Positions 45,389 to 54,508 of a stretch of 64,000 bases of DNA are shown here, piece after piece. Source of the DNA: Thiothrix unzii. GTDB taxonomy: Bacteria; Pseudomonadota; Gammaproteobacteria; Thiotrichales; Thiotrichaceae. The number at the start of each line of letters is the position of its first letter. Position 1 is the first letter of the stretch. The stretch is from the NCBI RefSeq assembly GCF_017901175.1, contig NZ_CP072793.1:2604001-2668000 (forward strand), written 5' to 3'. Below the pieces are notes generated by a model. The model was not told the origin of the DNA and made no database searches. It worked only from the letters and a program-made list of their open reading frames with translations. The position numbers and the translations under genes are program-made.

Positions 45389-46558
45389 ATGGTACTGAAA
45401 GATTACCTGCGCATCCTCGCTGCACGCGATGGTTCTGACCTGTATTTGACCGTGGACGCGCCGCCTGCCGGAAAGTTTCAGGGCAGTTTGAAAGCTCTCG
45501 ACAAAATCAAAATGACTCCCGAATTGCTGCATGACATGGCTTACGCGCTCATGGATAAAGAGCAACAGCAACAGTTTGCGCACAAACCCGAAATGAATCT
45601 GGCGATCAGCGAAGAAGGCATTGGGCGGTTTCGCGTCAATATTTTCAAGCAACGCCACCACATTGCAATGGTGATCCGTAATATCAAAACCGAAATTCCG
45701 AATGCCGATCAACTGGGTTTACCCGACATTCTGAAAAACGTCATTATGGAAAAGCGTGGGCTGATTTTGTTCGTGGGCGGCACGGGTTCGGGCAAATCCA
45801 CCTCACTCGCTGCATTAATTGACCACCGCAATCGCAATGCCGATGGGCATATCATCACCATCGAAGACCCGATTGAATACATTCACCCGCATAAACGCTC
45901 CATTGTTAATCAGCGCGAAGTTGGCGTAGATACCGACAGCTACGAAGACGCGCTCAAAAACACCCTACGCCAAGCTCCCGATGTGATCCTGATTGGCGAA
46001 ATCCGCAGCCGCGAGACGATGGAACACGCCCTCGCCTTCGCCGAAACTGGGCATTTGTGCCTTTCCACCCTGCACGCCAACAGCGCGAATCAGGCACTTG
46101 ACCGCATTATCAACTTCTTCCCGGAAGAGCGGCGCCACCAACTGCTGATGGATTTATCCCTTAACCTTAAAGCCTTTGTGTCGCAACGCCTGATTCCAAC
46201 CATCGACGGTAAGCGCGTAGCAGCCATTGAAATTCTGCTCGGTACACCAATGATCCGCGACTTGATTATGAAAGGCGACATTCACGCCATTAAAGAAATC
46301 ATGGAAAAGTCCGCCGAACAGGGGATGCAAACCTTTGATAGCCACCTTTACAAACTCTACAGCGGTGGGCGCATCAGCCTCGAAGAAGCCTTACGCAATG
46401 CCGATTCCGCCAGCAACCTCAAACTCAAGATCAATCTTGCAGCGGGGTTACAACCCAAACGCACCGACACCAATAATGACACACACCCGCACGATTTCAT
46501 GGCAAGCCTGAGCTTGGAGCCAAAAAAACTGGAAGAGGAAGATGCACCGCTCGTCTAA
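45389..46558 (+). CDS. pilU: Type IV pilus retraction ATPase PilU
   Basis: 389 residues. Walker A GGTGSGKSTS, Asp box 'HIITIEDPIEYIHPHKRSIVNQREVG', Walker B 'DVILIGEIRSRETMEHAL' and His box LSTLHANSANQALDRIIN. Similar to PilT; the length and the C-terminal tail fit PilU better. No pilT gene lies next to it, so the assignment between PilT paralogues is not absolute. Confidence 0.85.
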   Translation: MVLKDYLRILAARDGSDLYLTVDAPPAGKFQGSLKALDKIKMTPELLHDMAYALMDKEQQQQFAHKPEMNLAISEEGIGRFRVNIFKQRHHIAMVIRNIKTEIPNADQLGLPDILKNVIMEKRGLILFVGGTGSGKSTSLAALIDHRNRNADGHIITIEDPIEYIHPHKRSIVNQREVGVDTDSYEDALKNTLRQAPDVILIGEIRSRETMEHALAFAETGHLCLSTLHANSANQALDRIINFFPEERRHQLLMDLSLNLKAFVSQRLIPTIDGKRVAAIEILLGTPMIRDLIMKGDIHAIKEIMEKSAEQGMQTFDSHLYKLYSGGRISLEEALRNADSASNLKLKINLAAGLQPKRTDTNNDTHPHDFMASLSLEPKKLEEEDAPLV

Positions 46559-46636
46559 ATAATTGCCCGTTTTACCCCTCGCTTGGGCAACTCACCTATA
46601 CTTAATGGTGAGAATTGCTCAAGCGAGGAAACCACA

Positions 46637-47029
46637 ATGCGCCCCCAAAAAGACATTAACGAATTGTTTAAGCTCGTCATTCAAGATGAAAAGCTTAACA
46701 TCCTGCAAAAAAAGATCCTGCTCAACGAAGTGCGCAAACTGCGCCCGCCCGAAGAAGACCGCTGGGTGTACCGCACGATTGTCTGGGTGTTAGGTGCGGT
46801 GGCACTCGGCACTGTCATTTATCCTTTTGTTAACTCCACCGCAACGGAAATTCCAGCGGGTTTACTGTCCATCGGCTCTGCGGCAATGGGTGCATTAGCT
46901 GGGTATTTAACCCCCAATCTCAAACCCAAAGACGAACCCCGCCAAGCACCGGATCACGCTGAACCACCACCGTTTAATCCCCCGGCGGCTGAAACGCAAC
47001 AAGAACCTTCACCAGCAGTTAACCCTTAA
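46637..47029 (+). CDS. Hypothetical membrane protein
   Basis: 130 residues from ATG 46637 with GAGGAAA upstream. A charged N-terminal half (KDINELFKLVIQDEKLNILQKKILLNEVRKLRPP) is followed by two hydrophobic helices and a proline-rich tail (PPPFNPPAAETQQEPSP). Resembles a small two-span membrane protein. No family recognised; lies between pilU and crcB on the same strand. Confidence 0.6.
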   Translation: MRPQKDINELFKLVIQDEKLNILQKKILLNEVRKLRPPEEDRWVYRTIVWVLGAVALGTVIYPFVNSTATEIPAGLLSIGSAAMGALAGYLTPNLKPKDEPRQAPDHAEPPPFNPPAAETQQEPSPAVNP

Positions 47030-47071
47030 GCCAGGGGTGCTTTCGCACGTACCGTCCTTTAAACTAGCCGC

Positions 47072-47455
47072 ATGATTAAGCCAATTCTTGCAATTGCTTT
47101 CGGTGCGGGCTGCGGGGCGGTACTGCGCTGGGGTTTAGGACTCAAATTAAATGCACTATTCCCTGCCATACCCGTGGGTACATTGGCGGCGAATTTGCTT
47201 GGCGGTTATATCGTGGGGCTGGCAGTAGCGTATTTTGCGCAAATGCCGGGGTTATCACCCGAATGGCGGCTGCTGATCATCACGGGGTTTTGCGGCGGAT
47301 TAACCACCTTTTCGACGTTTTCGGTAGAAATTGTCACATTGCTGCAACAAGGACGGATGCTAGTCGCCATGAGTGCTATCGGTATTCACGTCATGGGTTC
47401 ATTATTAATGACGCTCGCGGGAATAGCGACTTGGCAATGGTTAAAAGGCGCGTAA
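47072..47455 (+). CDS. crcB: Fluoride ion channel CrcB/FluC
   Basis: 127 residues, four helices. [11 protein letters not shown], '[15 protein letters not shown]' and [14 protein letters not shown] are FluC motifs. It exports fluoride as a dual-topology dimer. No fluoride riboswitch is recognisable in the short upstream region. Confidence 0.93.
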   Translation: MIKPILAIAFGAGCGAVLRWGLGLKLNALFPAIPVGTLAANLLGGYIVGLAVAYFAQMPGLSPEWRLLIITGFCGGLTTFSTFSVEIVTLLQQGRMLVAMSAIGIHVMGSLLMTLAGIATWQWLKGA

Positions 47456-47476
47456 CCCTATGATCACGCGCCTTTT
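47443..47476. terminator. Bidirectional terminator between crcB and the alanine symporter
   Basis: An 11-bp stem AAAAGGCGCGT/ACGCGCCTTTT with a 12-base loop overlaps the crcB stop and lies before the stop of the convergent gene. Confidence 0.75.
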
Positions 47477-47489
47477 AATACGTTCTTTG

Positions 47490-49007
47490 TTAACGCTTGG
47501 CTTCGCGATCTAACTCACCGCTTTTCAATTTTGCCGTGTAATCATCCAGCGCACCACGCACTTTACCACTGAGCAAGTACAAACCAATCAAGTTCGGGAA
47601 TGCCATTGCTAACACCAGCAAATCGGTGAAATCCAACATATTCGCCGCACTTGCCACCGATGCCAATACAATGAACAGCAAGAACATGGACTTGTAAACG
47701 ATGGAAAGCTTTTCACCGAACAAGTACACCCAGCAACGCTCCCCGTAGTACGACCAAGAAATCATGGTACTGTAAGCAAACAGGAACACCGACAAGGTAA
47801 GAATCATCGGGAACCAATCCGCCACGGTTCTGAACGCCACCGCAGTCAACGCCGCGCCTTCTTTCGCTGCACGAATGCTTTCAGTGTCCGGCGAGTTATA
47901 AACGCCGGTCAAAATAATCACCAATGCCGTTGTCGTACAAATCACCACGGTATCAATAAATGGCTCATACAACGCCACCATGCCCTGACGCACGGGGTAT
48001 TTCACCGATGCAGTGGAATGCACAATCGCCGCTGAACCCAAACCAGCCTCACTGGAAAACGCCGCGCGTTTGAAACCTTGCACGATTGCCCCGACGATCC
48101 CGCCAACCACGGCAATCGGTGAAAATGCTTCAACCACGATCTTACTCAAGGCATCCGGCACGCCACCGATATTACTCAGGATAATCCAGAAACACGCACC
48201 CAAGTAAATAATGACCATCGTTGGCACAATCGCCTCTGCTGCCATCGCAATGCGACGCAAGCCACCGATAATGACCAAACCGGTCAACACTGCCATCAAA
48301 ATCCCGTAAGCAATCGGCATTTCCGCAAAAAATGGAATCTGATCTTTAACCGCACCCAATGACTGACTAACTTGGAAGGCACTGCCCGCGCCAAATGAGC
48401 CAAAAATGGTGAATACCGCAAACATTACTGCCAAGAATTTACCCATACCAGCCATGCCTTTTTCAGCAAAACCTTTCGACAGGTATTCCATCGCACCACC
48501 CATTAAACGCCCGTCAGGACGCACTTCGCGGTACATTTGCGCTAAAGTTGCCTCGGTAAACTTGGTAGTCATCCCCAAGAAACCGGCAAGAATCATCCAA
48601 AACGTTGCACCGGGGCCACCAATGGAAATCGCAATCGCAACCCCCGCAATATTCCCCAGCCCCACGGTAGCAGATAAAGCCGTCGTCAACGCCTGAAACG
48701 AAGTTACTTCGCCTTTATCATCCGCCGTTTTGTATTTGCCACGTAACACCGCCAGCGCGTGTCCCATCATCCGCAAATTCACAAAACTAAAGCGCACCGT
48801 CAAAAATACCGCACCTACAATCAACCAGGCCACGATAAACGGCATGGATGCTTCACCGGGAAACACATCGAAAAAGATAACGGTCGATAACCAACCATTC
48901 AGTGTACCGAACATAGCATCAAGACCGCTTTCTTCCGCTCGTGCCAAACCCGGTATTAAGGTCAAAAGCATTGCCAACATCGTGGGCTGTAAACATATTT
49001 TTCGCAT
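47490..49007 (-). CDS. AGCS-family sodium:alanine/glycine symporter
   Basis: 505 residues from ATG 49007, supported by GAGAGGAG. Many transmembrane helices; family motif 'TVGLGNIAGVAIAISIGGPGATFWM' and GGAMEYL. It imports alanine or glycine with sodium. The first ~25 residues look like a cleavable signal sequence (TMLAMLLTLIPGLARAEE), an unusual start seen in only part of the family. Confidence 0.92.
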   Translation of the reverse strand: MRKICLQPTMLAMLLTLIPGLARAEESGLDAMFGTLNGWLSTVIFFDVFPGEASMPFIVAWLIVGAVFLTVRFSFVNLRMMGHALAVLRGKYKTADDKGEVTSFQALTTALSATVGLGNIAGVAIAISIGGPGATFWMILAGFLGMTTKFTEATLAQMYREVRPDGRLMGGAMEYLSKGFAEKGMAGMGKFLAVMFAVFTIFGSFGAGSAFQVSQSLGAVKDQIPFFAEMPIAYGILMAVLTGLVIIGGLRRIAMAAEAIVPTMVIIYLGACFWIILSNIGGVPDALSKIVVEAFSPIAVVGGIVGAIVQGFKRAAFSSEAGLGSAAIVHSTASVKYPVRQGMVALYEPFIDTVVICTTTALVIILTGVYNSPDTESIRAAKEGAALTAVAFRTVADWFPMILTLSVFLFAYSTMISWSYYGERCWVYLFGEKLSIVYKSMFLLFIVLASVASAANMLDFTDLLVLAMAFPNLIGLYLLSGKVRGALDDYTAKLKSGELDREAKR

Positions 49008-49091
49008 TCGTAAACTCCTCTCCAACCGATTCATTTATTAGTCATATTGACTCAAAGACTATAGCATAATGCTTACCTTACGAAACCTTGA

Positions 49092-49862
49092 ATGGATGAA
49101 CCACCCGTGCCCTACACTGCTTTACAAAATCTGCGCATTGTCATGGTCGAAACCTCACACCCCGGCAATATCGGCTCAGCGGCACGCGCCATGAAAACGA
49201 TGGGTATTAAAGATTTACGCCTAGTGACACCACGCAAACCCTATTCACAAGAAACATGGGCATTGGCTTCAGGTGCAAATGACATTGTGGAACAAGCAAA
49301 AATCGTACCGACATTGCCGGATGCGTTAACCGACTGTCAGATTGTTATCGGCGCGAGTGCGCGTTCCGAACGTACTCTGCAATGGCCGCAGATGGATGCC
49401 CGTGAATGTGGTGAATTTATTGCCGAACGCTTAGTCACACAGCCCATCGCACTGGTGTTTGGACGCGAACGCACCGGCTTAACTAACGAAGAACTTGATC
49501 ACTGCAACACCTTGGTGCATATCCCGATGGCGTTTGATTTTCTGTCGTTAAATATTGCGATGGCGATCCAAGTATTAGCCTACGAATGCGCTACCGCCAT
49601 GCGCCTCTCCTCGCCTACGCCCTCACTTGGCGTTATTGACGCAGATGAAGCACTCGCACCCTCACAAGCGATGGAAAGCTTTTACACGCATTTGGAACAG
49701 TCGATGATTGAAACCCGTTTCCTCGACCCTGAAAACCCGCGCTTGTTGATGCGGCGGATGCGACGACTGTTTGGAAGAGCTGAAGTAACGGTCAGTGAGC
49801 TGAATATTTTGCGGGGCATGTTGGCGGCGTTTGCGGGGCGCAAATTTCAAGCCCGCGATTAA
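49092..49862 (+). CDS. trmJ: tRNA (Cm32/Um32) methyltransferase TrmJ
   Basis: 256 residues. SPOUT knot motifs VETSHPGNIGSAARAMKTMG, 'IALVFGRERTGLTNEEL' and FDFLSLNIAMAIQVL. It 2'-O-methylates position 32 of tRNAs. A C-terminal extension (LLMRRMRRLFGRAEVTVSEL) is the TrmJ dimerisation tail. Confidence 0.93.
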   Translation: MDEPPVPYTALQNLRIVMVETSHPGNIGSAARAMKTMGIKDLRLVTPRKPYSQETWALASGANDIVEQAKIVPTLPDALTDCQIVIGASARSERTLQWPQMDARECGEFIAERLVTQPIALVFGRERTGLTNEELDHCNTLVHIPMAFDFLSLNIAMAIQVLAYECATAMRLSSPTPSLGVIDADEALAPSQAMESFYTHLEQSMIETRFLDPENPRLLMRRMRRLFGRAEVTVSELNILRGMLAAFAGRKFQARD

Positions 49863-49879
49863 GCCAGAGTGTGCCGAAA

Positions 49880-49924
49880 ACCCTCTCACCCCACCCCCTC
49901 TCCCGTGAAGCGAGAGAGGGGCTA
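49880..49924. repeat. Dispersed GC-rich palindrome between trmJ and phaC
   Basis: CCCTCTCACCCCACCCCC then CTCTC...GAGAG and GGGGCT form a hairpin between convergent genes. It is the intergenic relative of the element inside the SDR gene (~677-720), and may work as a transcription stop here. Confidence 0.65.
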
Positions 49925-49929
49925 AGCAG

Positions 49930-51843
49930 TTATTTTTTCTTACTTCCTTTCGCTTTTTTAGGGAGAAGGGGCTGAGGCGTGATAGGTGACGACGAGGCCG
50001 AATCCGGCAGCACTGTCGGTTCAAGTACCGGTGTCGGTTCACCCAAACGGCATTTGACGTAAGTACCCGGCGCATTCTCAATCGCTGCGAGTTTGCCAGC
50101 CCCCGGTTGACGTGCATCAACCTGTTCATTGTTAGCCAGTGCACGTACCCAACCATCCCATTCCGGCCACCAAGAACCTGCATTCACTTGCGTGTTGGCT
50201 AACCATGTATCAGCACTTTCCGGCAGTTCGTTACTGACGCGGTAGTTGTACTTATTGGCAGCAGGTGGGTTCACGATACCGGCAATATGCCCGGAACCAC
50301 CCAGAATAAAGCGCACATCGCCGCCAAACAACCGCGCACCGGAATAGGTAGATTTCCAAGGTGCAATGTGGTCTTCGATGGTGGAAATGAAGCACGCAGG
50401 TACGTCAATCGTGCCTAAATCCAATTCCACACCATCCACACTCAGGGCTTTGGGTTGGCACAGTTTGTTGTCTTTGTAGAGGTTACGCAGATACCAAGAG
50501 TGCATTTTCACCGGCATCCGGGTTGAATCCGAATTCCAGTACAGCAAGTCAAACGGACGCGGGTCATTACCCAACAAGTAGTTATTGACGTAGAACGACC
50601 AAATCAAATCATTCGCCCGCAACAGATTGAACGCGCCTGACATGGTGCTGCCATCCATGTAACCCTGTTCCTGCATTTGCGCTTCGAGAGTACTGATTTG
50701 GGCCTCGTCAATGAACACGCCTAATTCACCCGGTTCTGAGAAATCCAGCATGGTGGTGAAGAAAGTGGCACTCTTAACGCGAGTATCGCCTTGGTGTTTC
50801 AGGTAAGCCAAAGTGGACGATAGCAATGTGCCGCCGATGCAGTAGCCAATCATGTTGAGCTCAGATTCGCCGCTATCGTATTGCACTGCATCCATCGCGT
50901 TGACAACTGCGTGAATGTAGTCTTCAAAGCCAGTATCCACATAGGTCTCATCGGGGTTGACCCACGACATCACGTAGACAGTGTGCCCTTGATCCACCAG
51001 CCATTTGAGCATGGAGTTTTTCGGCTGCAAGTCCAGAATGTAAAACTTGTTAATCCAGGGTGGTACGATCAACAGCGGGCGTTTCAGGACTTTTTCAGTG
51101 CTGGGCGTGTACTGGATCAACTGGAACATCTTGTTCTGGAACACGACTTTACCGGGGGTAACGGCGACGTTTTCACCTAGCTTGAAGGCTTTGGTATCGG
51201 TCATGCGAATCCGCAATTGCCCGTTGCCTGCTTCCAAATCTTCCAGCATGTTTTTCAGACCGTGTACCAGATTCGCGCCCTTGGTATTGCGGATTTTTTC
51301 CAACACTGCCGGATTGGTCAGAGCGAAATTGGTCGGCGACATTGCATCGAGACTGCGTTCGGTAAAAAACTTGACGCGCTCGGCGGTGTGGTCATCCAAG
51401 CCTTCAGCGGAGGCAACGACTTTGCGTGTCCAGTCAGAAACCAGCAGGTACGTCTGTTTGATCACATCAAATGCAGGTTTATTTTCCCAGTCTTCATGGC
51501 TGAAACGGCGGTCAGATTTAGGGGTTTCAAATACCTTGGCAGCCGGTTGACCACTCATGAAGCTTTGCATGGCTTGCTGGGTCAGTTCCATCGACTTTTG
51601 CCAGAAAGCCATATTGGTTTCAATGAGCTTTTCGGGGTTTTGGGTAACGGCCTCCATCCAAGCACTGTAAGCCTGTTTCAGATTAAAGGGATCGAGCTGC
51701 ATCCCTTCATGCGCTTTGCTGAAACCTGCCATGATTTCTTCAACTTGCTTGAAGTTTTCCTGCATTTCCTTGGCAACAGAGGCAAACCCTAAGGTATTGA
51801 TTCCTGCTTGGGGATCATTCGCTTGTGCGTTATCCGGCATCAT
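49930..51843 (-). CDS. phaC: Class I poly(3-hydroxyalkanoate) synthase
   Basis: 637 residues. Lipase-like box GYCIGGTLLS with nucleophile Cys, Asp in IEDHIAPW and His in GSGHIAGIVNPP. It polymerises hydroxyacyl-CoA into PHA granules. AAGGAGATA lies just before the ATG. The C-terminus carries an extra ~35-residue Pro/Ser/Lys tail (ending KKAKGSKKK) after the usual GTYVKCRLG end. No phaA, phaB or phasin gene is adjacent. Confidence 0.94.
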   Translation of the reverse strand: MMPDNAQANDPQAGINTLGFASVAKEMQENFKQVEEIMAGFSKAHEGMQLDPFNLKQAYSAWMEAVTQNPEKLIETNMAFWQKSMELTQQAMQSFMSGQPAAKVFETPKSDRRFSHEDWENKPAFDVIKQTYLLVSDWTRKVVASAEGLDDHTAERVKFFTERSLDAMSPTNFALTNPAVLEKIRNTKGANLVHGLKNMLEDLEAGNGQLRIRMTDTKAFKLGENVAVTPGKVVFQNKMFQLIQYTPSTEKVLKRPLLIVPPWINKFYILDLQPKNSMLKWLVDQGHTVYVMSWVNPDETYVDTGFEDYIHAVVNAMDAVQYDSGESELNMIGYCIGGTLLSSTLAYLKHQGDTRVKSATFFTTMLDFSEPGELGVFIDEAQISTLEAQMQEQGYMDGSTMSGAFNLLRANDLIWSFYVNNYLLGNDPRPFDLLYWNSDSTRMPVKMHSWYLRNLYKDNKLCQPKALSVDGVELDLGTIDVPACFISTIEDHIAPWKSTYSGARLFGGDVRFILGGSGHIAGIVNPPAANKYNYRVSNELPESADTWLANTQVNAGSWWPEWDGWVRALANNEQVDARQPGAGKLAAIENAPGTYVKCRLGEPTPVLEPTVLPDSASSSPITPQPLLPKKAKGSKKK

Positions 51844-51965
51844 TATCTCCTTTGGTGGGAAGTAGTTTTGGTAATCACGTCTTTATGACACAAAGCAAGC
51901 GAGAACGGAAATCCTAAAGATAAAAAATTCCAACACCGTTCATCGACTGATTAACGGAAAATACT

Positions 51966-51992
51966 TGCCAAGAAAAAAACCTTTGTATAGAA
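51966..51992 (+). promoter_or_regulatory. Candidate promoter for tRNA-Thr
   Basis: TTGCCA followed 15-16 bases later by TATAGAAT, ending ~14 bases before the tRNA. Spacing is slightly short of the optimum. Confidence 0.45.
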
Positions 51993-52005
51993 TTCGCCTC
52001 TCTTA

Positions 52006-52081
<76 letters not shown>

Positions 52082-52111
52082 ATTCTTACTTTAGCAATAG
52101 CCTGAAGTAAT

Positions 52112-52146
52112 AAAAAAGCTCAAGTTTAACCACTTGGGCTTTTTTT
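52112..52146 (+). terminator. Terminator after tRNA-Thr
   Basis: Stem AAGCTCAAGT/ACTTGGGCTT (one G-U pair) with loop TTAACC, flanked by A6 and T7. Confidence 0.8.
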
Positions 52147-52199
52147 ATGTCTAAAAAACATCAAGCTCTCAAAACGGACAGCAAAACACCCCAGAACGA

Positions 52200-52233
52200 A
52201 AAAAGCCGCACAAGTTGCCCTGTGCGGCTTTTT
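52200..52233 (-). terminator. Terminator after rpsI
   Basis: A 13-bp perfect stem AAAAAGCCGCACA/TGTGCGGCTTTTT with an 8-base loop, 24 bases past the rpsI stop. Confidence 0.85.
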
Positions 52234-52257
52234 CGTATCGACAGATCGAAAACGTGA

Positions 52258-52650
52258 TTAACGTTTAGAGAACTGCGTCGCGCGACGTGCTTTATGCAAG
52301 CCGACTTTCTTACGTTCAACTTCACGTGCATCGCGAGTGAGGAAGCCTTCAGCTTTCAAATTGCCACGCAGGGTTTCGTCGTACTTCAACAGTGCGCGAG
52401 CGATGCCCAAACGGATAGCACCCGCCTGACCTGTAATACCGCCGCCTTCAACCGTAATGTAAGCGTCAAACTTTTCAACCATATTCACGAGGTGTAACGG
52501 CTGACGCACGATCATGCTGCCAGTTTCACGCCCGAAAAATTGATTCAGTGGTTTGCCGTTAACGACAATGTTACCGCTACCGGCACGCAGGAAAACGCGA
52601 GCACTTGAGGATTTGCGGCGACCAGTACCATAGTATTGTGTTTCAGCCAT
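52258..52650 (-). CDS. rpsI: 30S ribosomal protein S9
   Basis: 130 residues. '[20 protein letters not shown]', [19 protein letters not shown] and the C-terminal [17 protein letters not shown], whose last Arg reaches the P-site tRNA. Lies 13 bases after rplM in the usual pair. Confidence 0.98.
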   Translation of the reverse strand: MAETQYYGTGRRKSSSARVFLRAGSGNIVVNGKPLNQFFGRETGSMIVRQPLHLVNMVEKFDAYITVEGGGITGQAGAIRLGIARALLKYDETLRGNLKAEGFLTRDAREVERKKVGLHKARRATQFSKR

Positions 52651-52663
52651 TATCTTTCTACCC

Positions 52664-53092
52664 TTAGAATTCCAGCGCCTGTGGCTGCTGTGCTTGGTGG
52701 TTATGCTCAGTGCCAGCGTAAACTTTCAATTTACGATACATAGCGCGACCCAGTGGGTTCTTAGGCAACATGCCTTTGACCGCTAATTCAATAACACGAC
52801 CCGGAGCACGTTGCTGCATTTTTTCAAATGTGAACGCCCGCATGTTACCGATATAACCGGTGTGATGGTAATAAACTTTATCTTTTGCTTTATTGCCAGT
52901 GACTGCAACCTTATCGGCATTGATAATTACGATGTAGTCACCGGTATCAACGTGAGGGGTGTACTCTGGCTTGTGCTTGCCACGCAAACGCCGGGCAACT
53001 TCGGTAGCCAGGCGGCCCAGCGGCTTGCCTTGGGCATCAACGACGTACCAGTCGCGTTTGACCTCGGCCGGCTTTGCACTGAATGTTTTCAT
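52664..53092 (-). CDS. rplM: 50S ribosomal protein L13
   Basis: 142 residues. '[39 protein letters not shown]' and [20 protein letters not shown] are L13 motifs. First gene of rplM-rpsI, with a near-consensus promoter about 75 bases upstream. Confidence 0.98.
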   Translation of the reverse strand: MKTFSAKPAEVKRDWYVVDAQGKPLGRLATEVARRLRGKHKPEYTPHVDTGDYIVIINADKVAVTGNKAKDKVYYHHTGYIGNMRAFTFEKMQQRAPGRVIELAVKGMLPKNPLGRAMYRKLKVYAGTEHNHQAQQPQALEF

Positions 53093-53167
53093 CTTACTCT
53101 ATCCACTTCAATTCTGTTTTGCCGATCCACCCCAACCAAAATAGTTGAGGGAACAAAGAAACGCGGC

Positions 53168-53196
53168 ATTATAGGGTAAGCGATGCTGTTCCTCAA
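53168..53196 (-). promoter_or_regulatory. Sigma70 promoter of rplM-rpsI
   Basis: Minus strand TTGAGG (53196-53191), exactly 17 bases, TATAAT (53173-53168). The 320-base gap between rplM and the upstream glycosyltransferase holds this promoter and two terminators. Confidence 0.75.
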
Positions 53197-53216
53197 GTCT
53201 TTCCCCAAGGTCAAGA

Positions 53217-53247
53217 CAAAAAAATGCCTTCCACCAAAGGGGAAGGC
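53217..53247 (-). terminator. Second terminator of the glycan operon
   Basis: Stem GCCTTCC/GGAAGGC with an 8-base loop, followed on the minus strand by ATTTTTTT. It lies directly upstream of the rplM promoter and would insulate it. Confidence 0.75.
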
Positions 53248-53296
53248 GATAAACATTGCCAACCACATGAAAAATTGTCTTGTTTAAACGACGGGC

Positions 53297-53329
53297 AAAA
53301 AAAACGCGGCGAGATTTTCTCACGCCGCG
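53297..53329 (-). terminator. First terminator of the glycan operon
   Basis: Stem CGCGGCG/CGCCGCG with an 11-base loop, followed on the minus strand by eight T residues; 84 bases past the last glycosyltransferase stop. Confidence 0.85.
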
Positions 53330-53412
53330 CAATTACCACCAAAGGAGGATGGAGGAGTGTTAGTCCGGTGTTAAACAATATGAGAATATTCTAATAAACT
53401 AACGTCTATCTG

Positions 53413-54483
53413 TCAACATTCTGTCACATATTTTTTCACTGTTTTGTCACATAAAGTTAGTTCTGAAGCACAAGACGCACCACCAGAGGGCGCGATCTGT
53501 AGCGCAGCACTACGCCCCGTGACAGGTACAACGTGCGTTGGGGTATTGTAGGTAGTTAACCAATACGATTTTTGCACACTGATCAAGCCGCATAATTCCA
53601 CAGGCAAGGTTTGATGTCGCTTCCCCAAACGGAAAGCCAGCAACTTAACCGTTGTTTGCAAAGCAGCAAACGGCAATAACAAGGGATTGCGCCGCGCCAA
53701 AAACCGGATTAAAGATTTCACATACGCCCCCGCTTCACGGTCGGGCATTCCTACCATGCGCATCAACGGTTGTTCGCTGGCATGAAACACCCCCACGTCA
53801 AAATAACGCCGGAAAGTTTGACGCAAGGTGTAGGTGTGTGAATGCTCCACGGTGCTATCAGCGGCATACACCGATTTCCACCCCGCCAGTAACAGCCGTG
53901 CAGCAACGTAGCTGTCTTCGCTCACAATAATATGCTGCGGGAACCCACCAATACTGCGTAAAGCACGGGTACGGTACACCGCGTAAACATCCGACGAAAA
54001 CGCCGCGCGATAACCCATTGCACTAAAGCTGCTACGATCACGCACCGACGCTTGCGGCGGATAGGTAAAATGCCGCGCGTGGCGTTCCAGCAAATCTGCA
54101 TCAGCACGCGGCAAATGACGACCGTAAGCCATGCCCACCTGCGAATCTGCAAAATGCGCCAAAATACCTGCGAGTGAATCCGGCTGTTTCAAAATCGCGT
54201 CTTGGGTCAGAAACACCAGCAGCTCCGCGTCCGGGCATAATTCCACTGCCCATTGGCGCGTACCACCGTGATTAAACTGACTGGGGTGAATCGACTCCAC
54301 CTCCATCCCTGCTGCACGCGCCAGTGCCACCGTCGCATCATCCGATTGGGAATCAATCACCAGATAACGCCCTGCCACCACCGTTTGCTGCTGGATTGCC
54401 CCAATCCATTCCGGCCATAAACGCCCTGCATTGCGAGTCAATACCACCACCGCCACATCCGGGCGCAAAGTTTTTGTTGTCAT
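53413..54483 (-). CDS. GT2 glycosyltransferase, rhamnosyltransferase-like
   Basis: 356 residues. GT-A fold: 'VAVVVLTRNAGRLWPEW', LVIDSQSDDATV, the rhamnosyltransferase-type FNHGGTRQWAVE, and the 'FLTQDAI' metal-site region. A C-terminal hydrophobic-amphipathic segment (RNPLLLPFAALQTTVKLLAF) suggests membrane contact. Last gene of the glycan operon before two terminators. Sugar specificity is inferred only from overall likeness. Confidence 0.85.
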   Translation of the reverse strand: MTTKTLRPDVAVVVLTRNAGRLWPEWIGAIQQQTVVAGRYLVIDSQSDDATVALARAAGMEVESIHPSQFNHGGTRQWAVELCPDAELLVFLTQDAILKQPDSLAGILAHFADSQVGMAYGRHLPRADADLLERHARHFTYPPQASVRDRSSFSAMGYRAAFSSDVYAVYRTRALRSIGGFPQHIIVSEDSYVAARLLLAGWKSVYAADSTVEHSHTYTLRQTFRRYFDVGVFHASEQPLMRMVGMPDREAGAYVKSLIRFLARRNPLLLPFAALQTTVKLLAFRLGKRHQTLPVELCGLISVQKSYWLTTYNTPTHVVPVTGRSAALQIAPSGGASCASELTLCDKTVKKYVTEC

Positions 54484-54508
54484 TTTTAATGGTTATCCTT
54501 GAATGGAT

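Noticed and set aside
47030..47071. Fluoride riboswitch before crcB
   Set aside because: The 42-base gap is too short and lacks the conserved riboswitch core.
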